Shown: one piece after another, positions 33,101-43,689 of the stretch | How positions within the stretch are numbered: position 1 is the stretch's first letter | Layout: each line of letters opens with the position of its first letter | NCBI GenBank assembly: GCA_021234155.1 | Contig: JAJEKV010000084.1 | Coordinates: 1,942,545-2,006,544, forward strand | DNA from: Isoetes taiwanensis | Taxonomy: Eukaryota; Streptophyta; Lycopodiopsida; Isoetales; Isoetaceae | Length of the DNA stretch: 64,000 nucleotides | Direction: 5' to 3' | Made by a program: the position numbers and the translations under genes | The notes under the pieces: generated by a model | The model's database searches: none | Told to the model about the DNA's origin: nothing | What the model saw: only the letters and a program-made list of their open reading frames with translations

Positions 33101-33530
33101 TAAGCTTCGGATTGGGAGTTGCAAGAAGCTTGCCCCTAGGTGGGCTGGTCCGTTCAAGATTTTGGAGAGAGTGGGCTCCCAAGCCTACAAGTTGGATCTT
33201 CCGGCCCATCTCAAAGTTCACAAGGTTTTCCACGTAAGTTTATTGAAAAGGCACACTCCTAACCCTGAGGAGGTTTTGGATACTCCAACTTTGTTGGAAA
33301 TGACGGAAGAGCAAGTGGAAATCGTGCCTGAGTTACTTCTTGATAAATCATTCAAGAAGACTAGGAGGTCTCAGTTCCTCCAGTATTTGGTCAAGTGGAA
33401 GCATTTGCCCGTGGAAGACGCAACTTGGGTATTGAAGCAAGATCTGGAGAAGCAATACCCAGAGTTTATGAGGGAATTTGATGGGCGAGTCGTCTCCGAC
33501 TTGGTCGACCCCGACTCGCCAGGAGGTTAG
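30140..33530 (+). pseudogene. Ty3/gypsy pol: PR, RT, RNase H, integrase, chromodomain
   Basis: A protease trace, LIDTG, lies near 30160. The RT shows [18 protein letters not shown], a broken MPFGLSNAPATF (about 31096-31130) and the catalytic FFDDILVYSKS at 31190. RNase H follows with the KLSDRSGYPTHDQELLAIV and TDHQSLQYIF motifs (31720-31860). Integrase has an H2C2-like part near 32220-32300, [12 protein letters not shown] (32430), a damaged DNAEFT-type site and FAYNSAKAESSRMSPF (32820). The C-terminal ORF (32919-33530) holds the gypsy HLKVHKVFHVSLLKR motif and a chromodomain (QYLVKWKHLPVEDATWV, about 33380-33430). Frameshifts and small deletions are dense, most of all from 29.6 to 31.2 kb. 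This is chromovirus-like; it is inactive. Confidence 0.85.
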
Positions 33531-34827
33531 CTTAGTATGCTTCTTAGTTAGCCTCTAGCTCTGGCAGGTGTATTCGAGAAGGGGTCAAATGCCTATCTGA
33601 ACACATATACTAGGGGTTTTTTGGCTATCTTGTGCATGCAGGTGGCATGTCATGTACAAAGAAGGTGCGGGGATACTGTCATTACTGCTGGCATCTGCAA
33701 GAGCATGTGTAGCATCTGATTAGGTGTAATCAAATCGACATATCATGCTTGGATAGCTACAAATGCTGGAAAAAATCGAAGTGTGTGGCAGTCATCTTCA
33801 ATGGCTCCCATTTGGCAACACTGACATAACCAAAAGATCACTAAAATTAGGTTGAAACAACAATAATAATCTTTTCTTTCTCTTTAAAAGGAATAAATTA
33901 TTTCCCCTGTGAACGTTAAAAATATCTTATTTTATCTATTTCATTAAAAGAATAAATTATTTTTGCTTAACGGACTAGTAATTTTAATGTCCACGAAAGT
34001 AGAATCTCATCACTTAGGAACTTGAGATCCAGCAAATTACAAATAAAGAGTATAGTAAAAATTTCAAAACACAAAGACAATCATCAGAAGTGATGCAGAC
34101 CCATAACATACCACCAACCAGCTTTCTTAATGACGGAAATAGTGGGAATAGTCCTTTTTTTGGCCCATACATAAATATCAAGGCGAGGCAAGTTTGGCCC
34201 CTTGCAATGCTAGCCGTCAAGTTTTTTATTCCAAAAAGCTTTATATTAAAAAATACAAATAAAACAAGCAAAATAGCCTAGGGCCAATGTCATGTTGGCA
34301 TGTTTAAGAGAAATGTGGCGGCAATGAAAGGACAAGTATATGGATCCAATAGTCACGAGAGGAATATTCATGAGAGGAACTTGCAAGGAGGTGCAATTTG
34401 TTTGCAGGAGCAACTAGATACAAAAGAGTGACAACTGTAGTGGGGGCCTAAGGCAGAGATGCATGAGCATTTGGAATGCTTGTTTATTTTAATGGCTAAA
34501 CGTGTGCGCAAAAATAAAATAGAGTGCGCAAAAATGGAATAGAATAGAAGAGAATGGAAGAAGCATTGAAGGGACACGCACTAGGAAAGCAAACATCTTT
34601 CTTTGATTATGATACTTATATTCAAAGGTGATGTTTAAAAAAAAAGGTAAGGCCCACATTGAATCTCTGGGAGGACGCACATTGGCTCTCCAATATTCCT
34701 CCTGATTCCCAACATTTTGGACCGCCAAATTTGCGCCACCTACTTTACCTAGCTAAAAGCTTCATTACCTTAAGTACCCTTCATATGCTTGTCGGAGAGG
34801 AAGAAGGACCCCAACGAAGATCCGGCG
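33531..34827. other. Region between the retroelement and the AAH gene
   Basis: No gene recognised. It has AT-rich repeats of AATAAATTATTT (33890-33970) and no copy of the 22.9-kb LTR. The last few hundred bases should contain the AAH promoter. I see no canonical TATA box; the in-frame sequence upstream of 34828 does not offer a better Met. Confidence 0.4.
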
Positions 34828-37800
34828 ATGGCGAGGGCGGTGGCAGCCCCTTGCATTTCCGCTTTCTTCTTTTCCTTCCTATGTTTTTCTACCTTTGCCA
34901 TCTCCAATTCCGGTACGATCTTTTTTCTTAGCCTTTTTTTTCCACGATTTGAGCTTTGTTCTTTGGATCCAATCACATGCACGTCATTATGATTGAGTAA
35001 TTGCTTCGATCCCCAGTTTTGGCATTGTTCTTGATAAGCCCTAGTTTATTGTGTAATAGAAAGGGATACTTATGGTGTTTTCCATCTTAGTTCTGTAAGA
35101 GATCATCTTGAAGCCTGCTTTGAATAGTGCTTGCTTTTGGAATGGTTATTATGCGAGAGTTTCCTTTTTTGCTCATAATCTTCTTTCATGTAGAAACTTT
35201 AGAGTTGAGCAACAAGTTTTTGAGGAAGAGGATTCTTAAAGACGAGGCAGTAGAAAGGATCGAACTGCTGGGCAAGGTAAAAACTGGATCAAAACTGCTT
35301 TAAGCCATGCGCAGAAGGTTTTGATTCACAAATTGGTATGATGTATATAGGTGAGCGACTCAACGGAGTGGTTGGAGAGGACATTCTTGAGTCCAGCGTC
35401 TTTGAAGGCAGCCAGATTAATCAAAGAGTGGATGCAAGACGCAGGCCTGGAGACGTGAGTGAAACTTTTACTTTCTACCTCACGTTTTTCTGCGATGATC
35501 ATTTTTAGCAAAAGGACGAAAAGAGTTCCAAGATGGAGGGAGAAGGCATGTCGACCAACCTTTTCATGCACTTTATTGCGTGTGCCTTGTGATATTGGCC
35601 AATGGTTGAACTAGGTGGACCCCGTTTTTTCGAAACGTCTAGAGTCAAAACTAGGGCCAGAAATTTGTGTGGCCGTAGGTTTATGATGCTTGTTGAAATG
35701 TCCGATTCTATTAATGCCGTAGCAAACAAAAGCAGAGGGGGTATGATGCTTTAGACCTTGTTCCTGTACCGTCTCTAGTGAGGTTGGTAGGTTATGCTCT
35801 ATACTTTTGGTCTTATTGTATGAGTGGATCTTATTTTTTGGAGCTACAAAATATCTCATCCATGTGTCATTTATTATATTGAAGTGTAAAATCAACGCAA
35901 TCCCAGTTTAGGATAGAACTGGATCATTAAACGTTGGTAAAAGCATTAGATTGCACACTTCTTATGGTAACTTCCAATGTCCTGCTTCCATGGCAATCAA
36001 AGTGGTTTGTTGACCTATTTGCAGATGGATTGATGATGTTGGGAACGTGCATGGCCGTTCAGAAGGTGCAAATTCATCTTCACCCGTGCTGCTTTTGGGG
36101 TCCCATTTTGTAAGTTTGTGATACTCATTTGTCTTCAGTTTCTTCCAAATGACATCCTGTGACCAGTTTCCTGTTTATTTCTAGGACACTGTCATAGACG
36201 GTGGGAAGTATGATGGAGCCCTCGGCATCATCAGTGCTATTGCTGCTGTCAAAGTTCTTCACACAGAGGGAAAGCTCAAGGAATTCCCAAGACCTGTTGA
36301 GGTATTTTTGTTTTCTCACCATGTTTCGTTTACAAGAAAAAAAAGTTCATTTGCATCTTCTCAGTTGCTTGTCCAGAAGAAACAGCTTTTTGCTTTTCTT
36401 CTTTGGGGATGGTGGCATTAGCCTGCTTGTTTTTGCAATATTTCGAGCATAGTGTCTTGTGTATAGTCCTCAAGTAATTACTTGCCATTTCGACCTCTGA
36501 AGGTAGTAAGCCCCTGATTGGAAAGTTGAATGATATGTCTAGATTCCATGTAGGATTTAGCCATCTGATTTGCTTACTACACCAGCTTAAACAGCAAATC
36601 TATATTCAATGAATAGAGTATATGCCAAATATCATTAAGGAATACATGTAATTAGTACAATTCTGATGATTTAATAGGCGTTGTTGCATCTTCCAACATG
36701 GCCTTGCTAATATGACTGAGCTATTTCAATTTTCTTCATTAATGATTGTGCTTCTTGTTTATGAGCAGGTTATTGCTTTCAGCGATGAAGAGGGCGTTAG
36801 GTTTCAATCCACCTTCCTTGGTAGTTCAGCCATTGCAGGCAAATTTTCCCCAGATCTCTTGTATATATCGGATAAAAGGTATTGTTTGCAAGTCAATTAG
36901 CATATCTCTTTTAAAGGTGATGGTGCTAACACTTTTATTGTTTTTAGTGGCATAACCATGCAGGATTCCCTGAAAGCTGCTTCCCTGAAGGGTACAGAAG
37001 AAAGTATTAAAAGCTTGAGATATGATCCAGCTTCTATATGGGGATATGTTGAGGTGCATATCTAGTTTGGATAAACGGATTTTTGTGGAAGCATTTGTGG
37101 GTTCTGATGTAAGTAATCTTTTGCAGATTCACATAGAACAAGGGCCGGTGCTAGAAGAATGGAACATTCCAGTTGGAATAGTTGAAGCTATAGCTGGTCA
37201 AACACGGCTTCGAGTATGGCTACTACTTAGAGCAATATTGGAATGATCAGATTTTAAATATAAAGTTTTGCAGGTGACATTGCAAGGATTGCAGGGACAT
37301 GCTGGAACAGTGCCCATGAAGATGCGGAGGGATCCAATGCCAGCAGCTGCCCAAGTTGTTCTTGCTGTTGAACGCATTTGTACAAGTTCAACTGACCTTG
37401 TGTGTACTGTGGGCGAGATTCATGCCTGGCCTGGTGCGAGTAATGTTATACCTGGAGAGGTACTGTAAGTTGGGATGCATTGTAGTTCTATGAGAGTAAC
37501 CTTACTGACAGTTGCTATCAACTTTTATGCAGGTTATGTTTACATTAGATGTTAGATCAAAAGATAATGATCTTGTTGAGCAGACTGTCAACAAAATTAG
37601 AGCTTCTTTAAGCGAAATCTGTAGGCAGCGCAAGCTTTCCTGTACTGCTAAGAAAATGGTGCGTGCTGCGTTTCAACATCTGGCTATATTTTGGGGTTGA
37701 TTTCTATTGAAGTTTGTTTTGGTGTTATAGCACGAGGCAAAAGCCACAAACTGCAGTTCAGAACTAGTTCGCCATCTGAACACCGCTGTTCAGTCTACTC

Positions 37801-38174
37801 TCAAGGACTTGGTGGTGGCCAATGTTGAAGGCCATTCCTTACTAGAGGAAGGTCTTCATGTACCGTTATTGACAAGTGGAGCAGGGCATGATGCGATGGC
37901 ATTGGCTCACTTAACCCAGGTACACACCCATGTGAGGAACATTAGTATGGGAATAAGCTTGTCATGCAATTGGAATGTTGATTCTGAAATGCATGTAATA
38001 TTGTAGAAACTCTAGAAATTGCAATAACCCCATGCCACTGGTGTAATGCAGGTTGGAATGCTGTTTGTTAGATGTAAAGCTGGAGTGAGTCATTCACCTG
38101 CAGAATATGTGTTAGATACCGATGTATGGGTAGCTGGAGAATCTCTCCTGCAGTTCTTGCAGATGAAGATTTGA
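34828..38174 (+). CDS. AAH: Allantoate deiminase (allantoate amidohydrolase), 12 exons
   Basis: It hydrolyses allantoate to ureidoglycine, CO2 and ammonia in purine (ureide) breakdown; plant enzymes act in the ER with manganese. Exons: 34828-34912, 35194-35276, 35351-35454, 36025-36109, 36185-36301, 36769-36878, 36948-37053, 37127-37213, 37274-37459, 37533-37658, 37731-37919, 38052-38174. All introns are GT-AG and phases match, giving 466 codons. Exon 1 encodes a signal peptide (MARAVAAPCISAFFFSFLC). M20-peptidase-family metal and substrate motifs are present: GSHFDTV, DGALG, FSDEEGVRF, HIEQGPVLE, GQTRL, GHAGTVPMKMRRDP, SGAGHDAM and SHSPAEYVLD. SDEEGVRFQSTFLGS fits allantoate deiminase and not ureidoglycolate hydrolase. 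It is the only intact host gene I can confirm. The Met at 34828 was chosen because it starts the signal peptide. Confidence 0.93.
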
Positions 38175-38344
38175 AGGAAGTTTTTGGTCCAACATTGTAT
38201 ATATCGCAGATGTATATACTTCATTTCAACGTAGAGATGGAATAGCTGTAATATATAAAATGGAAAAGTGCAACGCAAATGTAATTGTACATGGTAAATT
38301 CATTGGGCTTTGTAAATTGTTGGAAGTATATAAATGTTCCTAAT
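38175..38344 (+). other. AAH 3' UTR
   Basis: AT-rich, short, with ATATAAATG near 38328 as a possible poly(A) signal. It is cut off at about 38345 by the poly(T) that marks the 3' end of a minus-strand LINE. Confidence 0.5.
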
Positions 38345-40760
38345 TGCGTTTTTTTTTTTAGGGTAAGTATTTTTAGATTAATAATGATAAACGGTACAAC
38401 GAGTCCCCACAAAGGACAGATAGAAAGAATTAGAACCCACATTATGGATCCCTACGCATCCTAAATGTGTGTACTTTAGGAAATCCCATTTCCACCTCAC
38501 CACAATGGTAGAGAAACTATACATACTCATCGATTGTTATCTCGACTTGCCCCAACACTTGGGACTAGATCCTCGGAACTCATCTAATGATATCTAAAGT
38601 CGCTATAGAACCCTTCAATCTTGCTGATTTTGTCTAGTCCCTTATGCGAGTTCACCTCCATCCTTTTATGGTGGGACAGAGCCATATAAAGTCACTTCCA
38701 TATTGAAGTAATTGTTTAGTTTCTCAATAGAACATCACAGCGATTTTATCCGAGATCAGTATCAAACTAGGCTATACTAGTTGGTATATATCTAGTCCCA
38801 GAATAGGACATACTTAATGCCAAAACTCTATAATCTTAGAACAGAAAAAGAAATGTGGAAAATATTCACTGGCTTGGAAGCTAAGGGGGCACTGGTCTGT
38901 GGTCAAAATTTCTCTAAGAACCAACTTCATTTTGGTGTTGAGACCTCCTTGAAGAGCTATCCATCTAAAGATTTGTATTCTCTTAGAGCATAACATTTTC
39001 TGTGAGTTTTCTAGGAGAAGTTTAATTAGTTACTGATCCATTCACTTCAATCCTAGCCTCTGCTTTAAGAGGGGAATCAACACAGAGAGCCTGATAAATT
39101 CTAGCCATGGTATAAATCTCCTTGCTTGCACAAGACCCTTTTTTGTTGGGACCATGAACACTAGAAAGCAACTTAACAGTTTCCAAAAAAACATTTAGTC
39201 TATCTCCTTCTCCTGCCCTTTGCACTATAAGTCTGAATTTAGTCCATGAGAACCACGTACCATTTTCCCAAAAAATGATGTAAGTTTATTACTCCATGGG
39301 TTCTCCATTTCTTGAAGACGCGAGGATGGACTAATGCTAAAGGGAGACCATCTTTTTCCCAAACACGAATATTCCAGAATAAACTAATTCTCCTAGTCTC
39401 TTTAGGTATTTCCAAGGGGAATCATACTATCTGAATCTCTTTCCAAGCCTAGAGAATCTCAGCTTTGATATTTGTTAAGCATTATGCAAGATCTAAGGCA
39501 AATCGAGAATCCCTCAAGATGAACTAGGTGCCTTTTTTCTGAGGGAGATTCGATTTGCCTTAGATCTTGCATAATGCTTAACAAATATCAAAGCTGGAGA
39601 TGTATCCCCTTGTAAAACTCGCCAGACAAATCTGGCCGCTAATGCTTGAGCCTGCTTAAAAGGATCTTTGCAGCCTAAACCTCCAGCTTTCCTATCTCTA
39701 CATATCTCGGACCATGCAACATTAGCCATACCCCCTCTACTGATGGCTTGCATTTAGTACTCCTTTCTGAGTTGCAAATACCGACGAGAAATATATGTGA
39801 GAGTTGGTTAGCACAGAGTTAGCAAATGTTACTCTGCTTGCCACAGATAAACTTTGAGCAGACCAAGCCCAACTTTCTTTCTTAGTTTATCTAAAATAGG
39901 GGCCCAAGAACCCTTCATATTGTCTGAAAGGGCAAGCAGTAAACCTAGGATCTTAACTATTTCCCCAGCTACTACAACTGGAAAGCCTAATCCATTAGCA
40001 CAGGTGTCAATATCCCCCTCCAAAGCCCATGGCATTAAGCCCAATACCAGATATAATTTCAAAATCAATCAATATTTCACAAAAAGACTGAAAGCTCCCA
40101 TCATCATATCTGAGGAACATGAAGGTGTCATCCGCATATTGCATAATTATAAGTTTTTCTCCTTGACCTGGCAGCTCTAAACCACAGAGGACCCCTTCCA
40201 AAGCTTTGAGGTTAACCATAGGAAGAGGTAGGGATCAAGTGGGCAACCTTGTCTAATACCTTTCCTAGGATAAAAAGGACCTGAAGGCTCACCATTTATT
40301 AAGACTGATGCAAAGGCAAGCTTGTTCATTCGAATTGAGATACCAATAAATTGTTTATAGAACCCCATATGGCTCATCACTTCTCGCAGGCTATTCAACC
40401 TAAGAGAGTCATAAGCTCCTAAAGCCCATCTTGACTAGTACCTCTGCCTTGTGACTCTGCACTAGTGCATTCCTTCACTAGCAACTAGATAATTGTCAAG
40501 AATGTACCTTCTTGGAAGGAAAGCTGATTGCTCCCTTCCAATGACCTTGTTTAAAATAGGCTTTATGCGATTGGCAATTCCCTTCTACAAGACATTTGTT
40601 AGTGCAATGGGCCGCCATTCTCCAAGCGATTGGGGTCTAGCAACTTTGAGAACAAAACTTGTAGCTAGTGTAGGATGTAATGCACTAATTGCATTTCACC
40701 TTGTGTCGGATGGAGTATCGGACTCAAATTCCTAGGAGGTCTTGATTGTGGGGATTGTTA
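38345..40760 (-). pseudogene. 5'-truncated LINE ORF2 relic, antisense to AAH
   Basis: The plus-strand T-run at 38347-38358 is the poly(A) tail of a minus-strand LINE. Reading from about 40740 downward: RT pieces KGIRQGCPLDPYLF (about 40240), IMQYADDTFMFL (about 40140, catalytic YADD), FEIISGIGLNAMGF (about 40040), then EICRDRKAGGLGCKDPF (39700-39660), and the reverse-transcriptase zinc-binding part RIQIFRWIALQGGLN (38990-38930). Frame changes and stops are frequent, so it is dead. It is poly(A)-tailed and so a different LINE lineage from the ATTCT-tailed elements. It contains an inverted duplication at 39460-39596. Confidence 0.8.
39460..39596. repeat. 57-bp inverted duplication inside the LINE relic
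   Basis: Left arm 39460-39516 and right arm 39540-39596 are reverse complements (47 bases perfect, then a few mismatches), with a 23-bp spacer. This would fold into a strong hairpin. Confidence 0.9.
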
Positions 40761-41404
40761 AACGTTGCTAAATGCGTTTTACCTATTCCCAAACTCGAAC
40801 CATCCCCCCAAAAAAACAACAAAAGTATCACATGAATATATGCCCAACGTTCAAGGCATTCTATGATGGAGAAAAAGTACTAGATAATTAACAGCCCCGA
40901 GCCTTGGCCGCACTCGAAATTTGGTGCCCGCAAAGTAGCTCAGTAGCATCATCAGCCATGGTGCCACATGCCATTTTACTAGCACAAAATTCGAGGACTC
41001 TTGACTGTAATAAATAGATGGTTCAGCTAACCCCCCAAGAACAAAACGATCACATGATTATATGCCTATTAGATTTAAGCATCATCTCCAGCAGTCAAAA
41101 TTATGCAATTACTCCCAAAATCTCCATCTCCCCGACAGCCCAAACTTCGAATATCTCAGGCAGACTCAGTCTGCAAATACTCAAATAGATAGACTTGCCA
41201 ATCAGTAAATTATGCAGCCCCTCAATCATCCTGCACATGCACTGACAGCCAAGATTTTAGTTTCAATCGAGACCTTCAATTTGAGCTTTTCCTCTTTTAT
41301 CTGGATCCCTTCTTCTCTCTATCTGCGTGAATTCCCTTTTCCTTTAGCATTTTTCGCGAACCATGATGCCACGTCACCATGTATTTCCATCAATGATTGT
41401 ACAG
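40761..41404. other. No recognisable gene
   Basis: AT-rich, no motif-bearing ORF. The only longer ORF (41212-41421) is hydrophobic/aromatic by composition and ends at the inverted repeat. Confidence 0.35.
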
Positions 41405-42119
41405 AAGTCGTATTTAATTAAAGTGGGACTCATTCCATTCCCATTTTTTTTCGGAACCCTGTTAATTTACACAAAAAGAAGCACCCCGACCCGAAAACTG
41501 GCCATAATTGGAATTTTTGTCTATTAGTGTGCATCCAAGCTTTTCTTCCAGTTTTCTTGGATAGCGTGTCGAGAACAAGAATAATGCAACACAAACATGC
41601 ATTAGACCTATCAAGTTCTAATTGAAAAAGATTCTTAGTTGAACATTTTGGCTCTATTTTCTTAGGTGGGTAGACAATAGATCACAAATTCCAACAAAAA
41701 TTATGCAAATCATTTACTTAATCACCCAAAAATACTAGTTTTGAGATACCTTATATTTATAAATGGGCTCATTACAATATATATTACGATGGGGTGAAGA
41801 GACCATAGTGGTCGTATGGGCACAATCATTACACCCTCTTCACACATGAACCACCTAGTGCAAAGGGCGCGTGGAGCTCTCTCCTAGTCACAGAGCAACT
41901 TACAGACGATAGAAATTTGTATGAGGAGTTCCTTTATGGGCCACGTGCTTGTATGTCCAACTGATGTCACCACCCTCTTCGGCACCTTTCTTTAATGAAA
42001 TGATCTTTTCATTGCTCCCAAGCATGTACTATTTGGTCGAGATAAGGATTTGCAAGAGACAAAATCAAATTAGTCAGTGATGCTACATGCAATAAAAATA
42101 AAATAAAACATAGTTCTTA

Positions 42120-42860
42120 GGGCCATTTTGAAAAATACGAGGGCATGAGAAAGGCAGCTCAAAGGGAAAACGCGAGGGTTTAGGGATCGAAGGCCTTTTT
42201 CATTTCATGAGTCGAGAAAGGCGATTTCTCAAAGCGAAAAATGCAAGTTTTAGGGGTGGAAGGCCTTTCGACTACCATGAGTCGAGAAAGGCAGCTCAAA
42301 AAGCAGCGGGTTTATGGGTGAAGGCCTTTCGACTCGCGATTTCGAGAAAGCGACTCTAAGCCGTAAAGCGCAGGTTTTATGGGTGAGGAAGGTCTTTCTC
42401 ATTTCGTGAAAAGTCGAGAAAGGCAAAATTTCACCGTTTAAAAAATGCAAGTTTTAGGGATCGAAGGCCTTTCTCGACCGCTGAATGAGAAAAGGCTCAA
42501 ACGAAAAAGGTTTTATGGGTTAAAGGCCTTTCTCGACTTCGAAAGCCGAGAAAGCTGACTCAAACGGAGCGGGGTTTTATGGGTCGGCGAAGGCCTTCTC
42601 GACTTTCTGTTCGAGAAAGGCCTTGCCCCGATCCATAAAAACCTTTTCAAAACTGCCTTTTAACTCGACGAGTCGAAGAAAGGCCTTCAACCCTAAAAAA
42701 CGTTTAACTTTGAAGGCGCCTTTCTTGACTCATGAGTCGAGAAAAGGCGACTCAAAGCAAAAAATGCAAGTTTGAGGGCCTTTTCGACTTCAAAAGTCGA
42801 AAAAGGCAACTCGAGGAAGAGTAAAAAGGGGCAATTTCAAAGCTCGAGTCCAGAGAAGGT
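42120..42860. repeat. Array of hairpin-forming ~75-90 bp units
   Basis: About eight to nine diverged units each contain a GGCCTTTCTCGACT-like half and an inverted GAGTCGAGAAAGGC half, separated by linkers with GCAAGTTTTAGGG or GGGTTTATGGG. Each unit can therefore fold into a stem of about 12-15 bp. Linker orientation appears to flip near 42610 (CCATAAAAACC appears in place of GGTTTTATGGG). Confidence 0.8.
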
Positions 42861-43312
42861 CGAAAATGAATAACCTTCAAACATCCTATGTATTTTCTAT
42901 GAAAAATACCCTCCCCATAAATTTCCTCATTATTTTCCATAAAAAATAGACCCTTCCCATGTATTATCTAATGGACACATATCCAATGGATCCTCCCCTT
43001 TCTAATGGACCATACCATATAGCTATATGGGGACCATTGGGCTCATATTTAGCTATGTAAAGAGTAATGCCTAATGCACATGTAAATAGCAACATATGCA
43101 CCTATAATGCACATTATAACCTACTATGCATTAAATCTATTAATAAGCATTAGACCTATATATTAATATGTACTTGTCCCCATTTTGTGTCTTGAACCTT
43201 CAAAATGGGTTACACAAGGTGTAAATTATATCATTTCGCAAAGTTAAATTTTTACCTTAGAATAAGAATATATGCCTAGAAAACGTGCACCATGGCAACA
43301 TAATGTTTAACC

Positions 43313-43382
43313 TGTGAACATAGTAGCACACACATGAAAAGAGGAAGTGTGAACATAGTAGCACACACATGAAAAGAGGAAA
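43313..43382. repeat. 35-bp tandem duplication
   Basis: TGTGAACATAGTAGCACACA... occurs at 43313-43347 and again at 43348-43382 with at most one terminal difference. A second local duplication, built from TTTAATATATTAATGTTTACC, covers about 43580-43680. Confidence 0.85.
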
Positions 43383-43689
43383 TTGGGGACACATCAAAAT
43401 ATAGTTTATTGTTTTATCTTATGTATTTTTTCCAATGGACACCATATATTTTCTACGAAAAAATAGACCATCCCCTTGTATTTTCTACGAAAAAATAGAC
43501 CCTCCTTATGTATCTTGGAATGGACACTATATGCTATGTATTTTCTAGGTATATGTATAGAAAACAAATGGACCCTCTCCTCTTTACCCTTTTTAATATA
43601 TTAATGTTTACCCCGCCTTTTTTTTATATTAATGTTTACCCTTTTTAATATATTAATGTTTACCCCGCCTTTTTTTCCCGCCTATACTT

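Larger units (their letters stand above)
22899..33530 (+). mobile_element. Ty3/gypsy chromovirus-like element carrying a histone H3-derived gene
   Basis: The order is 5' LTR, PBS, H3-like gene (25074-26170), duplicated 71-bp CpG-rich block, unknown 508-codon ORF (26951-28480), gag (28807-about 29990), protease, RT, RNase H, integrase and chromodomain (to 33530). A 4.3-kb gap between PBS and gag filled with two additional genes is unusual: extra genes of plant Ty3/gypsy elements usually lie after pol or antisense. Gag-pol is broken by many small lesions, and no copy of the LTR follows pol, so this copy cannot transpose. A composite origin, with one element inserted beside another, is possible. 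Confidence 0.7.

Noticed and set aside
34789-34992. Alternative start for AAH upstream of 34828
   Set aside because: It needs a TTG start; the ATG at 34828 begins a clean signal peptide and joins exon 2 in phase.
36769-37658. Ureidoglycolate amidohydrolase (UAH) instead of AAH
   Set aside because: SDEEGVRFQSTFLGS, GHAGTVPM and SGAGHDAM follow the allantoate deiminase pattern; the UAH versions of these sites differ.
42120-42860. CRISPR array
   Set aside because: Units vary in length and sequence, have no constant repeat with unique spacers, and the genome is a plant's.
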